In this document: piece after piece, positions 9,294 through 16,824 of the stretch
Position numbering within the stretch: position 1 is the stretch's first letter
How the letters are laid out: each line of letters starts with the position of its first letter
Origin: Lachnospiraceae bacterium
GTDB taxonomy: Bacteria; Bacillota; Clostridia; Lachnospirales; Lachnospiraceae
Assembly: GCA_022766905.1 (NCBI GenBank)
Contig: JALEPU010000069.1
Location: forward strand, 1-58,887
Direction: 5' to 3'
Length of the DNA: 58,887 nucleotides
The notes under the pieces: model-generated
What the model was told of the DNA's origin: nothing
Seen by the model: only the letters and a program-made list of their open reading frames with translations
Database searches by the model: none
Made by a program: the position numbers and the translations under genes

Positions 9294-9323
9294 ACTATAA
9301 TACAAAAGAATGACAAAAATCAA
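9294..9323 (-). promoter_or_regulatory. Predicted sigma-A promoter of the rnf operon
   Basis: Reading leftward, -35 TTGATT (9318-9323) and -10 TATAGT (9294-9299) are separated by 18 bases. The leader of about 120 bases before rnfC contains no obvious riboswitch. The upstream genes point the same way, so read-through is also possible. Confidence 0.6.
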
Positions 9324-9383
9324 CCGTTCTTTGTCACTTTCTCCTTATGTTCTTCAAAAAATACAATATACAATGTGCATGTT

Positions 9384-9749
9384 TTATTTTGACTGTCCAT
9401 CCAGAAGATTTTCTTCCTGAGAACGTATTTCCACCACTACTTTATGGGGCAGACAAACAATAGTTTCCCCATTTTTACAAATGGCTTTTTGCTTGACGCA
9501 AAGCCGGTCCGGACAGTCTGCCTCTATCATATCTGCCTCTCCGTTTCGGATCACAAGAATATTTTTTCCCTGGTCTGTCTCGATGACATACTCTCCATCC
9601 CGGTTCAAATCATAGGACGCAAATTCTTGCTGATCCACATAGACAATTACAGTTGCCCCTTCCTCTTTCTGAAACCACTTTGTATATCCAAAAATCAAGC
9701 CGGCAGCTATGAGTATGGCTCCAATTAAAATCCAATCATTTCGTTTCAT
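9384..9749 (-). CDS. NusG domain II-containing membrane-anchored protein
   Basis: A 121-residue protein with one N-terminal helix (DWILIGAILIAAGLIFGY) and an extracytoplasmic NusG_II domain (VIVYVDQQEFASYDL, GKNILVIRNGEADM, CPDRLCVKQKAI, VCLPHKVVVEI). Proteins of this kind often sit beside ApbE and Rnf or NQR genes. Here it overlaps the end of apbE by 14 bases and precedes rnfC. The CPDRLC pair is conserved and may be redox active. The role in flavin transfer or complex assembly is inferred from context only. Confidence 0.85.
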   Translation of the reverse strand: MKRNDWILIGAILIAAGLIFGYTKWFQKEEGATVIVYVDQQEFASYDLNRDGEYVIETDQGKNILVIRNGEADMIEADCPDRLCVKQKAICKNGETIVCLPHKVVVEIRSQEENLLDGQSK

Positions 9750-10797
9750 CTGTTTCCTGATACTCCTTTATAAGAATCGTAAACAAATCTTTGGCCCCAT
9801 CGGTCATGGTAACCTGTTTTTCCTCATCAATGAAAATAGCTTCTGCTCCATATTGTTCGGCCAGTTTTTTTCCTTCTTTCCGACCTGCAACAAAACAGGC
9901 TGTCGATAAGGCATCGGACAAAAATCCGGATTTGCTTATAATCGTGACAGAAATCAGGCCGCTGTCTGCCGGATAACCTGTCCTTGGATCCATAATATGA
10001 TGATAGCGGACCCCATCTTCTTCGATATATTTTTCATAATCGCCGGAAGTGGACACAAAGGTCCGGTCTTTTTCTCCCTGAGACAGGGTAAGTACTCCCA
10101 TATTTTCGCCATCTTCTCCTCTTGGATTCTGTACCCCTATTTTCCAGGCTGACCCATCCGGTTTCTTTCCATATATTAAGACACTTCCTCCTACTGAAAA
10201 TGTGCCGCTAACTTTTTCATCCAATTGTTTTGCGATTTCATCACAGGCAATTCCTTTTCCAACCGCTCCCAGGTCTACTTTTCCAGACTCGGTTTCAAAG
10301 GCCACCTGCTGACCGTCTACCTTTAGTTTTGACCCGTTCACCAAGGGCAGCACGTTTTGAATCTCAGAATCTTCCGGGACCCGGGGATTATCCCCTCCGA
10401 TATCCCATAAGCGGGCAACAGGTCCTACTGTTACATCCAACGCTCCCCCGGATTTTTCATAAACATCCCGGCAATCGTTCAGCCATTCTGCCAGTTTTTC
10501 TTCTACCGTCACTGATTGTCCAGTTCCGGCAGATTGGTTTATGCGTGCTATGTCGGAATCCTCGATTCTCCAGCTAATGATTTTTTCCAGATCTTTGATC
10601 AGGGAAAGCACCTGACCGGCACAATCTTTACTGTTTTCCCCATATATATTTTGAGAAATCACAGTTCCCATGGCAAAGTCTGTATTTTGATAAGGACTGT
10701 TGGATTTCGAACCTTGAGTACATCCGGTGCATAAGAAAAGAACCAGACAGAGGCAAAAAGCAAGAAGCTTTCTTTTAACGGTTTTATTTCTTTTCAT
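9736..10797 (-). CDS. apbE: FAD:protein FMN transferase ApbE (lipoprotein)
   Basis: ApbE cuts FAD and attaches FMN to threonine of target proteins outside the membrane, here most likely RnfD and RnfG. From ATG 10797 (AGGAG 7 bases upstream) there are about 353 residues. A frame opening 7 residues earlier has no ribosome site. Seen: a lipoprotein signal ending LCTGC, FAMGTVISQNIYG, DVTVGPVARLWDIGG, VDLGAVGKGIACD, FSVGGSVLIYG and HHIMDPRTGYPAD, all ApbE landmarks. The metal-binding aspartate region near SGFLSDALSTACFV is present. Confidence 0.96.
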   Translation of the reverse strand: MKRNKTVKRKLLAFCLCLVLFLCTGCTQGSKSNSPYQNTDFAMGTVISQNIYGENSKDCAGQVLSLIKDLEKIISWRIEDSDIARINQSAGTGQSVTVEEKLAEWLNDCRDVYEKSGGALDVTVGPVARLWDIGGDNPRVPEDSEIQNVLPLVNGSKLKVDGQQVAFETESGKVDLGAVGKGIACDEIAKQLDEKVSGTFSVGGSVLIYGKKPDGSAWKIGVQNPRGEDGENMGVLTLSQGEKDRTFVSTSGDYEKYIEEDGVRYHHIMDPRTGYPADSGLISVTIISKSGFLSDALSTACFVAGRKEGKKLAEQYGAEAIFIDEEKQVTMTDGAKDLFTILIKEYQETDETK

Positions 10798-10810
10798 CCC
10801 TTTGCTCCTC

Positions 10811-12976
10811 TTACTCATCTAAATTCAGGTTGGCAAAGGCCTGGGCAAATGCATTGTTCATTGGTTCCTTTGCTTCTTTTTGCTGTTTTTTCATATAATT
10901 TGCCACATCTTTTTTTGAAACACCGGCCCCTTCTTTTTTCCTTCGATTCTGAAATGCTTCCAAAGATTCTTTATGGCCGCAAACACAGACAAACTTTTGT
11001 TTTTCTCCGGTTCCGATCAACTCCATCTTTTTATGACACTGAGGACAGCGGGCATTGGTCACTTTCGAGATACGGATTCTATGGCCGCAGGACCGATCCT
11101 GGCAGACCAGCAATTTTCCCTGTTTATTGGTCACAGAAAGCATTTTCTTTCCACAGACCGGGCATACCGTATTGGTCAGGTTATCATGGCGGAATTTTCC
11201 TTCTCCTTCCTGAATTTCCTGAATCAGGCTTTTCGTATAACCTCGGATTTCACCCATAAAAGTCTGCTGTTTTAACTGTCCCTTGGCAATCCGAGAAAGT
11301 TTTTGCTCCCAGTCCGCGGTAAGTTCCGGTTTCTTTAAATCTGCAGGAACCAAAGATAAGAGCTGTCTTGCTTTTCCGGTCAGATAGATTTCATTTCCCT
11401 TTTTCTCCAGGAAAAAGTTGGAAAATAATTTATCAATGATATCGGCTCTCGTTGCAACAGTTCCAAGACCTCCCGTTTCTTTTAAGGTCTTTGCTGCCTT
11501 CTGATCTTTTTGTTCCATATACTGAACCGGGTTTTCCATCGCCTTTAACAGGCCTGCTTCTGTAAATCTGGCCGGCGGACTGGTCTTTCCCTCTGTTTTT
11601 TGTAAAAGGAGATTGGATATTTTCTGGTCTTTATTAAGAATCGGCAACGGCTTTTCCATATTGGAAACTCCTTCATATACTTCCCGATAGCCTTCCTCTA
11701 CGATGACATTGCCCTGGGCAGTAAAAGTTTCTCCCCCTGCTTCCATCTCATAGGTAGTCTGCTCATAAACGCAAGGCGGATATAAGACAGCCAGAAATCT
11801 TCGTACCACCAAATCATAAATTTTTCTTTCTTCCATGGAAAATGCAGAAAGAACCGGGGTCTGCTCCGTCGGGATAATGGCATGGTGGTCGGATACTTTC
11901 TGATTATTGACAAAAGAACCATTAGCTTTTATCTTCTTTTTTAAAAGGGGCGCTGTATAGGCTTTATAAGGTCCGACACTGATCGCCGAAAGTCGCTCCG
12001 GAATCGTATCTACGATATCTTCTGTCAGATAACGGGAATCTGTTCGTGGATAAGTCAACACTTTATGATGTTCATACAGTCTTTGCATAATATTTAATGT
12101 TTCTTTTGCAGAATATCCAAACCGCTGATTCGCCTCTCTTTGTAACTCTGTCAGATCATAAAGGGGCTCTGAATAAGCCTTTTTCTCTTTCTTTTGTACA
12201 GATGTTATAGTACCGGCATGATTTTTTACCGCCTCATAAGCTGTATCCCGTTTTTCCTTCTGAAATACCGACTGACTTTTGGAAGTTTTTTCTTTCCAGG
12301 TAAAAAGAATCCCTTCTCCCCGGGCTGTCATTCCATAATAAGGCTTTGGCACAAAATGGCGGATTTCTTCTTCCCTTGCGCCAATCATAGCCAACGTAGG
12401 AGTCTGTACCCTTCCGCAGGAAAGCTGTGCATTATATTTGCAGGTCAGAGCTCTTGTCGCATTGATTCCAACCAGCCAGTCTGCCTCTGCCCTTGCAACG
12501 GCAGCCCTGTATAAATTCTCATATTCCCGTCCATCTTTTAAATTGGAAAAGCCCTGGCGGATTGCCTTATCCGTAACCGAAGAAATCCAAAGTCGTTTGA
12601 TTGGTTTCTGATTTCCTGCTTTTGCAAGAATCCATCGGGCAACCAGTTCTCCTTCCCTTCCTGCGTCTGTTGCGATGATGACCTGCCCGATATCTTTTCT
12701 GTGGATACAGGTTTTCACCGCCTGAAATTGATAATTGGTCTGACGGATGACGACCAGTTTCAGGTGTTCCGGCATCATCGGAAGATCTTCCATCTTCCAT
12801 TCTTTGTATTTTTTATGATAATCTTCCGGATCTGCTAAGGTTACCAAATGTCCAAGTCCCCAGGTAACGACATAATCTTTTCCTTCCAGATAAGTTTTTT
12901 CTTTCTTTTCACATCGAAGAACCCGGGCAATGTCTCTTGCCACAGAAGGTTTCTCCGCAATTACTAAACTTTTCAT
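10811..12976 (-). CDS. topB: DNA topoisomerase III
   Basis: Type IA topoisomerase, 721 residues. A Toprim domain is at the start (MKSLVIAEKPSVARDIARVL, then IIATDAGREGELVAR with the acidic triad). The catalytic tyrosine is in LTYPRTDSRYLTED near residue 310. A central gate domain follows, then two C-terminal zinc ribbons, CPVCGKKM...CQDRSCGHRI and CPQCHKKM...CVCGHKE. Resident copies of this length occur in Firmicutes, and similar ones on conjugative elements; nothing nearby suggests an element here. It lies 13 bases before apbE. Confidence 0.95.
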   Translation of the reverse strand: MKSLVIAEKPSVARDIARVLRCEKKEKTYLEGKDYVVTWGLGHLVTLADPEDYHKKYKEWKMEDLPMMPEHLKLVVIRQTNYQFQAVKTCIHRKDIGQVIIATDAGREGELVARWILAKAGNQKPIKRLWISSVTDKAIRQGFSNLKDGREYENLYRAAVARAEADWLVGINATRALTCKYNAQLSCGRVQTPTLAMIGAREEEIRHFVPKPYYGMTARGEGILFTWKEKTSKSQSVFQKEKRDTAYEAVKNHAGTITSVQKKEKKAYSEPLYDLTELQREANQRFGYSAKETLNIMQRLYEHHKVLTYPRTDSRYLTEDIVDTIPERLSAISVGPYKAYTAPLLKKKIKANGSFVNNQKVSDHHAIIPTEQTPVLSAFSMEERKIYDLVVRRFLAVLYPPCVYEQTTYEMEAGGETFTAQGNVIVEEGYREVYEGVSNMEKPLPILNKDQKISNLLLQKTEGKTSPPARFTEAGLLKAMENPVQYMEQKDQKAAKTLKETGGLGTVATRADIIDKLFSNFFLEKKGNEIYLTGKARQLLSLVPADLKKPELTADWEQKLSRIAKGQLKQQTFMGEIRGYTKSLIQEIQEGEGKFRHDNLTNTVCPVCGKKMLSVTNKQGKLLVCQDRSCGHRIRISKVTNARCPQCHKKMELIGTGEKQKFVCVCGHKESLEAFQNRRKKEGAGVSKKDVANYMKKQQKEAKEPMNNAFAQAFANLNLDE

Positions 12977-13007
12977 GGTGATTTCCTCCTTCCATTTTAG
13001 ATTTCAC

Positions 13008-13043
13008 ACAAAAAGCCTGCTTGCATTCCACAAACAGGCTTTT
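13008..13043 (-). terminator. Terminator after tRNA-Glu
   Basis: AAAAGCCTG at 13011-13019 pairs with CAGGCTTTT at 13035-13043, with a T-run on the minus strand. It begins 18 bases after the tRNA 3' end. Confidence 0.85.
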
Positions 13044-13060
13044 CATAATTATTCACTTAG

Positions 13061-13132
13061 TAGTCTATAGGGGAATCGAACCCCTGTTTCCGCCGTGAGA
13101 GGGCGGCGTCTTAACCGCTTGACCAATAGACC
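13061..13132 (-). tRNA. tRNA-Glu (anticodon CTC)
   Basis: A complete 72-nt cloverleaf. The acceptor GGTCTAT pairs with ATAGACT (one G-T), discriminator A, no encoded CCA. The anticodon stem CCGCC/GGCGG encloses the loop CTCTCAC, giving anticodon CTC. The T arm contains GGTTCGATTCC. It has its own promoter and terminator, so it is a single-gene unit. Confidence 0.96.
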
Positions 13133-13147
13133 CTGTCGACAGATATT

Positions 13148-13176
13148 AATATACCACGTCTTTGGTCTTTTGGCAA
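13148..13176 (-). promoter_or_regulatory. Promoter of tRNA-Glu
   Basis: -35 TTGCCA (13171-13176) and -10 TATATT (13148-13153) are spaced by 17 bases, ending about 15 bases before the tRNA 5' end. Confidence 0.75.
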
Positions 13177-13242
13177 GGCTTTTTTTCTATTTTTTTTTAA
13201 TTTTTTTGTTTTTATATTTATTACCTATAATTCAGACTGTTT

Positions 13243-14550
13243 CTACTCCTTCTCATCCTGATCCGTAGCAGGGGCAATTCGGATATAGACTTTATCTACC
13301 CGGTTCTTATCTAAAGAGAGAACTTTATAAGTAATATTTCCTTCTGTTACCACTTCTCCAACTTCCGGAATGTCGTCCAAAAGCTCGATGAGATGACCGC
13401 CAAGGGAGTTATAATCTTCTGATTCCAGCTCAATACCCAGAGCATCATTGAGATCATCCAGTTTAATTCCTCCTTCGACCTGATATTCGCCTTCTCCCAA
13501 ACTGACGATGCTGTTTCTTTCATCTGCATCATACTCATCTCTCATATCGCCGACCAGTTCTTCCAGAATGTCTTCTAATGTAATCAGACCTGCTGTATCA
13601 CCATATTCATCCAATACAACGGCAAAACTGACTTCCTGCTCCCTCATATCCTGCAAAAGGGCTGACACCTTTTGATGTTCATAGGTATAAAAAGGAACCC
13701 GCATGACTTTTCGGATATCAAATTCTTCTTCCCGATGGCGCACTTTGTAAAAATATAAGTCCTTCAGATATAAAATTCCGACCACATTGTCCTTGCTATT
13801 CTCATAAATAGGAAGGCGGGAATACTGTTCTTCCAGGAAAATCTCTGCCAGCTCATCATAAGTATCTTCAATGGAGCCGAAGGTGATGTTTACTTTTGGC
13901 ATCATCACATCTTTGACCAGAGAATCTCCGAAATCAATTACATTATTGATAAATTCATGTTCTTCGTTTTCAAGGACGCCATCTTCGTGGCTTACGTCCA
14001 CAATGGTTCTTAATTCCCGTTCTGTCATAACCTGTCCGGTCTGATTTCTGTCAATGCCGAACAATTTTAAAAATACAGTGGAAAATCCTTCAATGACAAA
14101 TGCAACCGGTGTAAAAATCACAGAGAGAAAGGAAATCACATCTACATAGAGAAGAGAAAGCTTCTCCGCATGAATGGTGGCAGCTGTTTTGGGAGAAATC
14201 TCACCAAAAATCAGAACCAGAATGGTCATGACTCCTGTGGACACACCGGCACCTACGCTGGCTGCATTGGATACCCCTGCCTTTTGCAAAAGATCAATGG
14301 TAAATGTAGTTGCAATAGAGGAGGCAGCAATATTTACGATATTATTACCTATTAAAATCGTACTTAAAAGTTTCTGGGAATTCTCCTTTAACTTCAAGAC
14401 TCTTTCTGCCTTTTGATTGCCATCTTCTGCCAAAGCTCTCAGCCGATGTACATTGACTGTTGTAAGCGCTGTCTCTGCAGAAGAAAAGAACGCCGAGAGT
14501 GCTACTAAAATAAGCAGCGTTACCGCTCGACCTATGGAACTGGAATCCAA
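13243..14550 (-). CDS. CorC/HlyC-type CNNM membrane protein with CBS pair
   Basis: A 435-residue membrane protein of the hemolysin C/CorC (CNNM) group, linked in other bacteria to Mg2+ or Co2+ transport. Domains: DUF21 with about three to four helices (AVTLLILVALSAFFSSAETALTTVN near the start, LIFGEISPKTAATIHAE near 115), a CBS pair (DVMMPKVNITFG; LPIYENSKDNVVGILYLKDL; VVLDEYGDTAGLITLEDILEELVGD), and a CorC_HlyC domain (YQVEGGIKLDDLNDALGIEL). The start appears to be TTG 14550, about 10 bases after AGGAG. The nearby ATG codons are in another frame. Confidence 0.92.
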   Translation of the reverse strand: MDSSSIGRAVTLLILVALSAFFSSAETALTTVNVHRLRALAEDGNQKAERVLKLKENSQKLLSTILIGNNIVNIAASSIATTFTIDLLQKAGVSNAASVGAGVSTGVMTILVLIFGEISPKTAATIHAEKLSLLYVDVISFLSVIFTPVAFVIEGFSTVFLKLFGIDRNQTGQVMTERELRTIVDVSHEDGVLENEEHEFINNVIDFGDSLVKDVMMPKVNITFGSIEDTYDELAEIFLEEQYSRLPIYENSKDNVVGILYLKDLYFYKVRHREEEFDIRKVMRVPFYTYEHQKVSALLQDMREQEVSFAVVLDEYGDTAGLITLEDILEELVGDMRDEYDADERNSIVSLGEGEYQVEGGIKLDDLNDALGIELESEDYNSLGGHLIELLDDIPEVGEVVTEGNITYKVLSLDKNRVDKVYIRIAPATDQDEKE

Positions 14551-14575
14551 AAATCATCATCTCCTATTTCATTAT

Positions 14576-14737
14576 ATTCAAGAACGCCTCGGCGTTCTTG
14601 CTGCGAGATGCGCGTCATGCGTTAGCATGACAAATTTCTAATGCGCATCTTTGCAATCCGCCGGAGGCTTTTATCGAAGTCGGAGATTGATACTCCCAAT
14701 TGTTCAATTAGGAGTATCAATCTCCGACTTCGATAAA
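14576..14737. repeat. Cluster of three strong inverted repeats (first is a family C-like hairpin)
   Basis: This gap between mnmM and the CorC gene carries no gene. First hairpin: AAGAACGCC/GGCGTTCTT at 14580-14599, with the outer ATTCAAGA and TCTTG shared with family C. Second: nested arms AGATGCGC/GCGCATCT with inner GTCATGC/GCATGAC, about 14606-14650. Third: an almost perfect stem spanning 14670-14737, with 27-bp arms around an inner AATTG/CAATT. None is followed by a clear T-run on the minus strand, so these look like dispersed palindromic repeats rather than simple terminators. Confidence 0.8.
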
Positions 14738-14820
14738 TACTATTATTTTATCCTTACCTTCTATTCTTGTCAAGGAAATCAAAGGAAAAACCACATTTTC
14801 CGTTCATCTGTCCTGCTTCT

Positions 14821-15381
14821 TTACCTTTTCCGGATAAATACGGGAAGAGGCGGGTCATTGGGCTTATTAAAAAAAGGCGTTGTAATCACGTCAAATTTTC
14901 CTGCCGGAAGTTCTTTTACCCAGGAAAGCACTGCTTCTTTTTCTTCATATCCACTGTCTTTTCCACTGTAAATACAGATTCCCATAAGGCCTTCATTTTT
15001 TAAAAGAGACAGACCTTTTTCCATGGCTTCTATGGTTGTCTTCGCCTGGGTTTTCAGGCTGTGATCTCCTCCCGGGAGATAACCCAAATTAAATAAAATA
15101 ACCGATACTGTATTTTCCTTTCCGTACTCGTCCATATGCTCATGTCCTCTTTGAATCAAAGTTGCCCTGTTCTCAAAGCCCAACTTAGAAAGATATTGTC
15201 TTGTCGCATCGATTGCTTCTTTCTGGATATCAAATGCCAGTACATGTCCGGCTGCTCCTGCTTTTTCACAAAGAAATGCCGTATCATTTCCTTTCCCTGC
15301 CGTTCCATCAATACATAAATCTCCTTCTTTTATATAGGAAGCTGCAATTTCATGAATCCAATCGGTAATGGTAAAGCTCAT
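14821..15381 (-). CDS. mnmM: tRNA methyltransferase MnmM (YtqB family)
   Basis: A class I SAM-dependent methyltransferase of about 186 residues. YtqB/MnmM methylates nm5s2U34 in tRNA in Gram-positive bacteria. Seen: DWIHEIAASYIKEGDLCIDGTAGKGNDTAFLCE (SAM motif I with TAGKGNDT), VLAFDIQKEAIDAT (acidic ribose-binding residue), LFNLGYLPGGDHSL (motif IV region with the characteristic NLGYLPGGD) and a C-terminal DPPLPVFIRK. ATG 15381 follows a GGAAGGAG site, while the longer frame from 15456 lacks one. Confidence 0.9.
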   Translation of the reverse strand: MSFTITDWIHEIAASYIKEGDLCIDGTAGKGNDTAFLCEKAGAAGHVLAFDIQKEAIDATRQYLSKLGFENRATLIQRGHEHMDEYGKENTVSVILFNLGYLPGGDHSLKTQAKTTIEAMEKGLSLLKNEGLMGICIYSGKDSGYEEKEAVLSWVKELPAGKFDVITTPFFNKPNDPPLPVFIRKR

Positions 15382-15647
15382 TCTTCTTCTCCTTCCTCTA
15401 TTCTGTAAAATCATATCATCTCTGTCAAATATCTTCTTATCTATATATAGTATCAAAATGATTTCTGTTTCGTTCGATTATAAATCTCTTACAATCCTCT
15501 GTCAAATTCCTTTTTTCCTCTTGTTTTTTCCTCTATCCATGATAAGATATAGATTGCAAAGAAGATGTCGGCTTTGTCTCTATGGCACTGACATTTCTGT
15601 TGTATTCTAAGACTTTGGTCTGCGTAAAAAAACATGGAGGATTTGAT

Positions 15648-16466
15648 ATGTTATTAGAAATGCTGAAAGTTGTCCTGCTGGGTATTGTAGAAGGCATTAC
15701 AGAATGGCTTCCAATCAGCAGCACCGGACATATGTTACTGGTAGATGAGTTCATCCACCTCAACATGAGTGATGAATTTCTGGAATTCTTTTTTGTTGTC
15801 ATTCAGCTTGGTGCTATTCTGGCTGTCTGTATTGTTTTCTTCTGGAAGCTCTGGCCTTTTCAGGGTTCCAAAAAAAAGGAACGGCAGATTTTATCTCTTT
15901 GGAGCAAAGTAATTGTTGGCTGTATTCCGGCCGGAGTACTTGGCATCCTGTTGGACGATTTTCTGGATGCCCATTTTTATAACTGGCAGACAATTTCCTT
16001 TACCCTGATTTTCTACGGTATCCTGTTTATTCTGGTAGAAAAACGGCAGAAAAGGGTAGAATCATCCATTGATACTTTTCAGGATCTGACTTACCGCACC
16101 GCATTTTTCATCGGCTGTTTCCAGGTATTATCCTTAATTCCCGGTACCTCCCGTTCCGGTGCAACAATTTTAGGTGCCCTGCTGCTTGGTAGTTCCCGTT
16201 TCATTGCAACGGAATATTCTTTCTATTTGTCTATTCCGGTTATGTTCGGAGCCAGCTTCTTGAAATTATTAAAATTCGGGTTCCATTTTACCGGCATGGA
16301 AGTTGCAGTACTGGTTGTCGGCATGGCTGTTTCCTTCGGCGTATCCATTGTTGCCATCAAATTCTTATTGAACTATATTAAAAGAAACGATTTCACTGCA
16401 TTTGGTATTTACCGAATTATACTCGGCGCACTGGTCATTCTTTACGGAGTATGCATTGGATTTTAA
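15648..16466 (+). CDS. uppP: Undecaprenyl-diphosphate phosphatase UppP (BacA)
   Basis: Recycles the lipid carrier of peptidoglycan synthesis by removing a phosphate from undecaprenyl diphosphate, on the outer side of the membrane. About 272 residues from ATG 15648, preceded by GGAGG. Seen: [18 protein letters not shown] (first conserved E-rich motif) and [18 protein letters not shown] (second motif with catalytic serine and arginine), with about eight membrane helices. Loss or overexpression alters bacitracin sensitivity in other bacteria. It is convergent with the penicillin-binding protein gene; repeats fill the gap. Confidence 0.97.
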   Translation: MLLEMLKVVLLGIVEGITEWLPISSTGHMLLVDEFIHLNMSDEFLEFFFVVIQLGAILAVCIVFFWKLWPFQGSKKKERQILSLWSKVIVGCIPAGVLGILLDDFLDAHFYNWQTISFTLIFYGILFILVEKRQKRVESSIDTFQDLTYRTAFFIGCFQVLSLIPGTSRSGATILGALLLGSSRFIATEYSFYLSIPVMFGASFLKLLKFGFHFTGMEVAVLVVGMAVSFGVSIVAIKFLLNYIKRNDFTAFGIYRIILGALVILYGVCIGF

Positions 16467-16527
16467 TTTCCAAAACAGTGTCTGAAAAAATGCCGGACGG
16501 TAGTATTGTTTGAAAAGCTGCTTGACA
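16467..16527 (+). repeat. Family A repeat, partial arm
   Basis: Starting right after the uppP stop, TTTCCAAAACAGTGTCTG, then ATGCCGGACGG and TATTGTTTGAAAAGC match the left arm of the full family A copies at 20660-21049 and 46619-46871. The second arm is absent, so this is a relic or half copy. Confidence 0.75.
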
Positions 16528-16546
16528 GAAAATGAGAAATGAGGAT

Positions 16547-16820
16547 GTTACAAAATAAAGATGTCATATCCTTGTCCAAATACAGACCCGATAATATGAT
16601 TGCACATTTTTCGTTGAATTTAAAAGGGCATCATCTGGTATATGTGACTGTCTGCTGCGTTGTCTGAGGAGCCGATACTTGTTCAAGAAGTATCGGCTAC
16701 GAGTTTCAAAGCAGACAGTAGATAAACATTCCAGATGATGCCTTTTTATAAATTCCGAAAAATTTGCTTTATATTACGGGTCTGTATTTGGGACATGATA
16801 GACCATCCTTATTTTGCAAC
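16547..16820. repeat. Family B palindromic element, 274 bp
   Basis: Terminal arms of about 70 bp are imperfect inverted repeats. The left starts GTTACAAAATAAAGATG and holds AAATACAGACCCG near 16580; the right end is the complement, closing with CATCCTTATTTTGCAAC. Inner arms are AGGGCATCATCTGG/CCAGATGATGCC, then GACTGTCTGC/GCAGACAGT, then GCCGATACTT/AAGTATCGGC. It encodes no protein and ends 4 bases before the penicillin-binding protein stop codon. The whole can fold into one long branched hairpin. Confidence 0.8.
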
Positions 16821-16824
16821 AACC

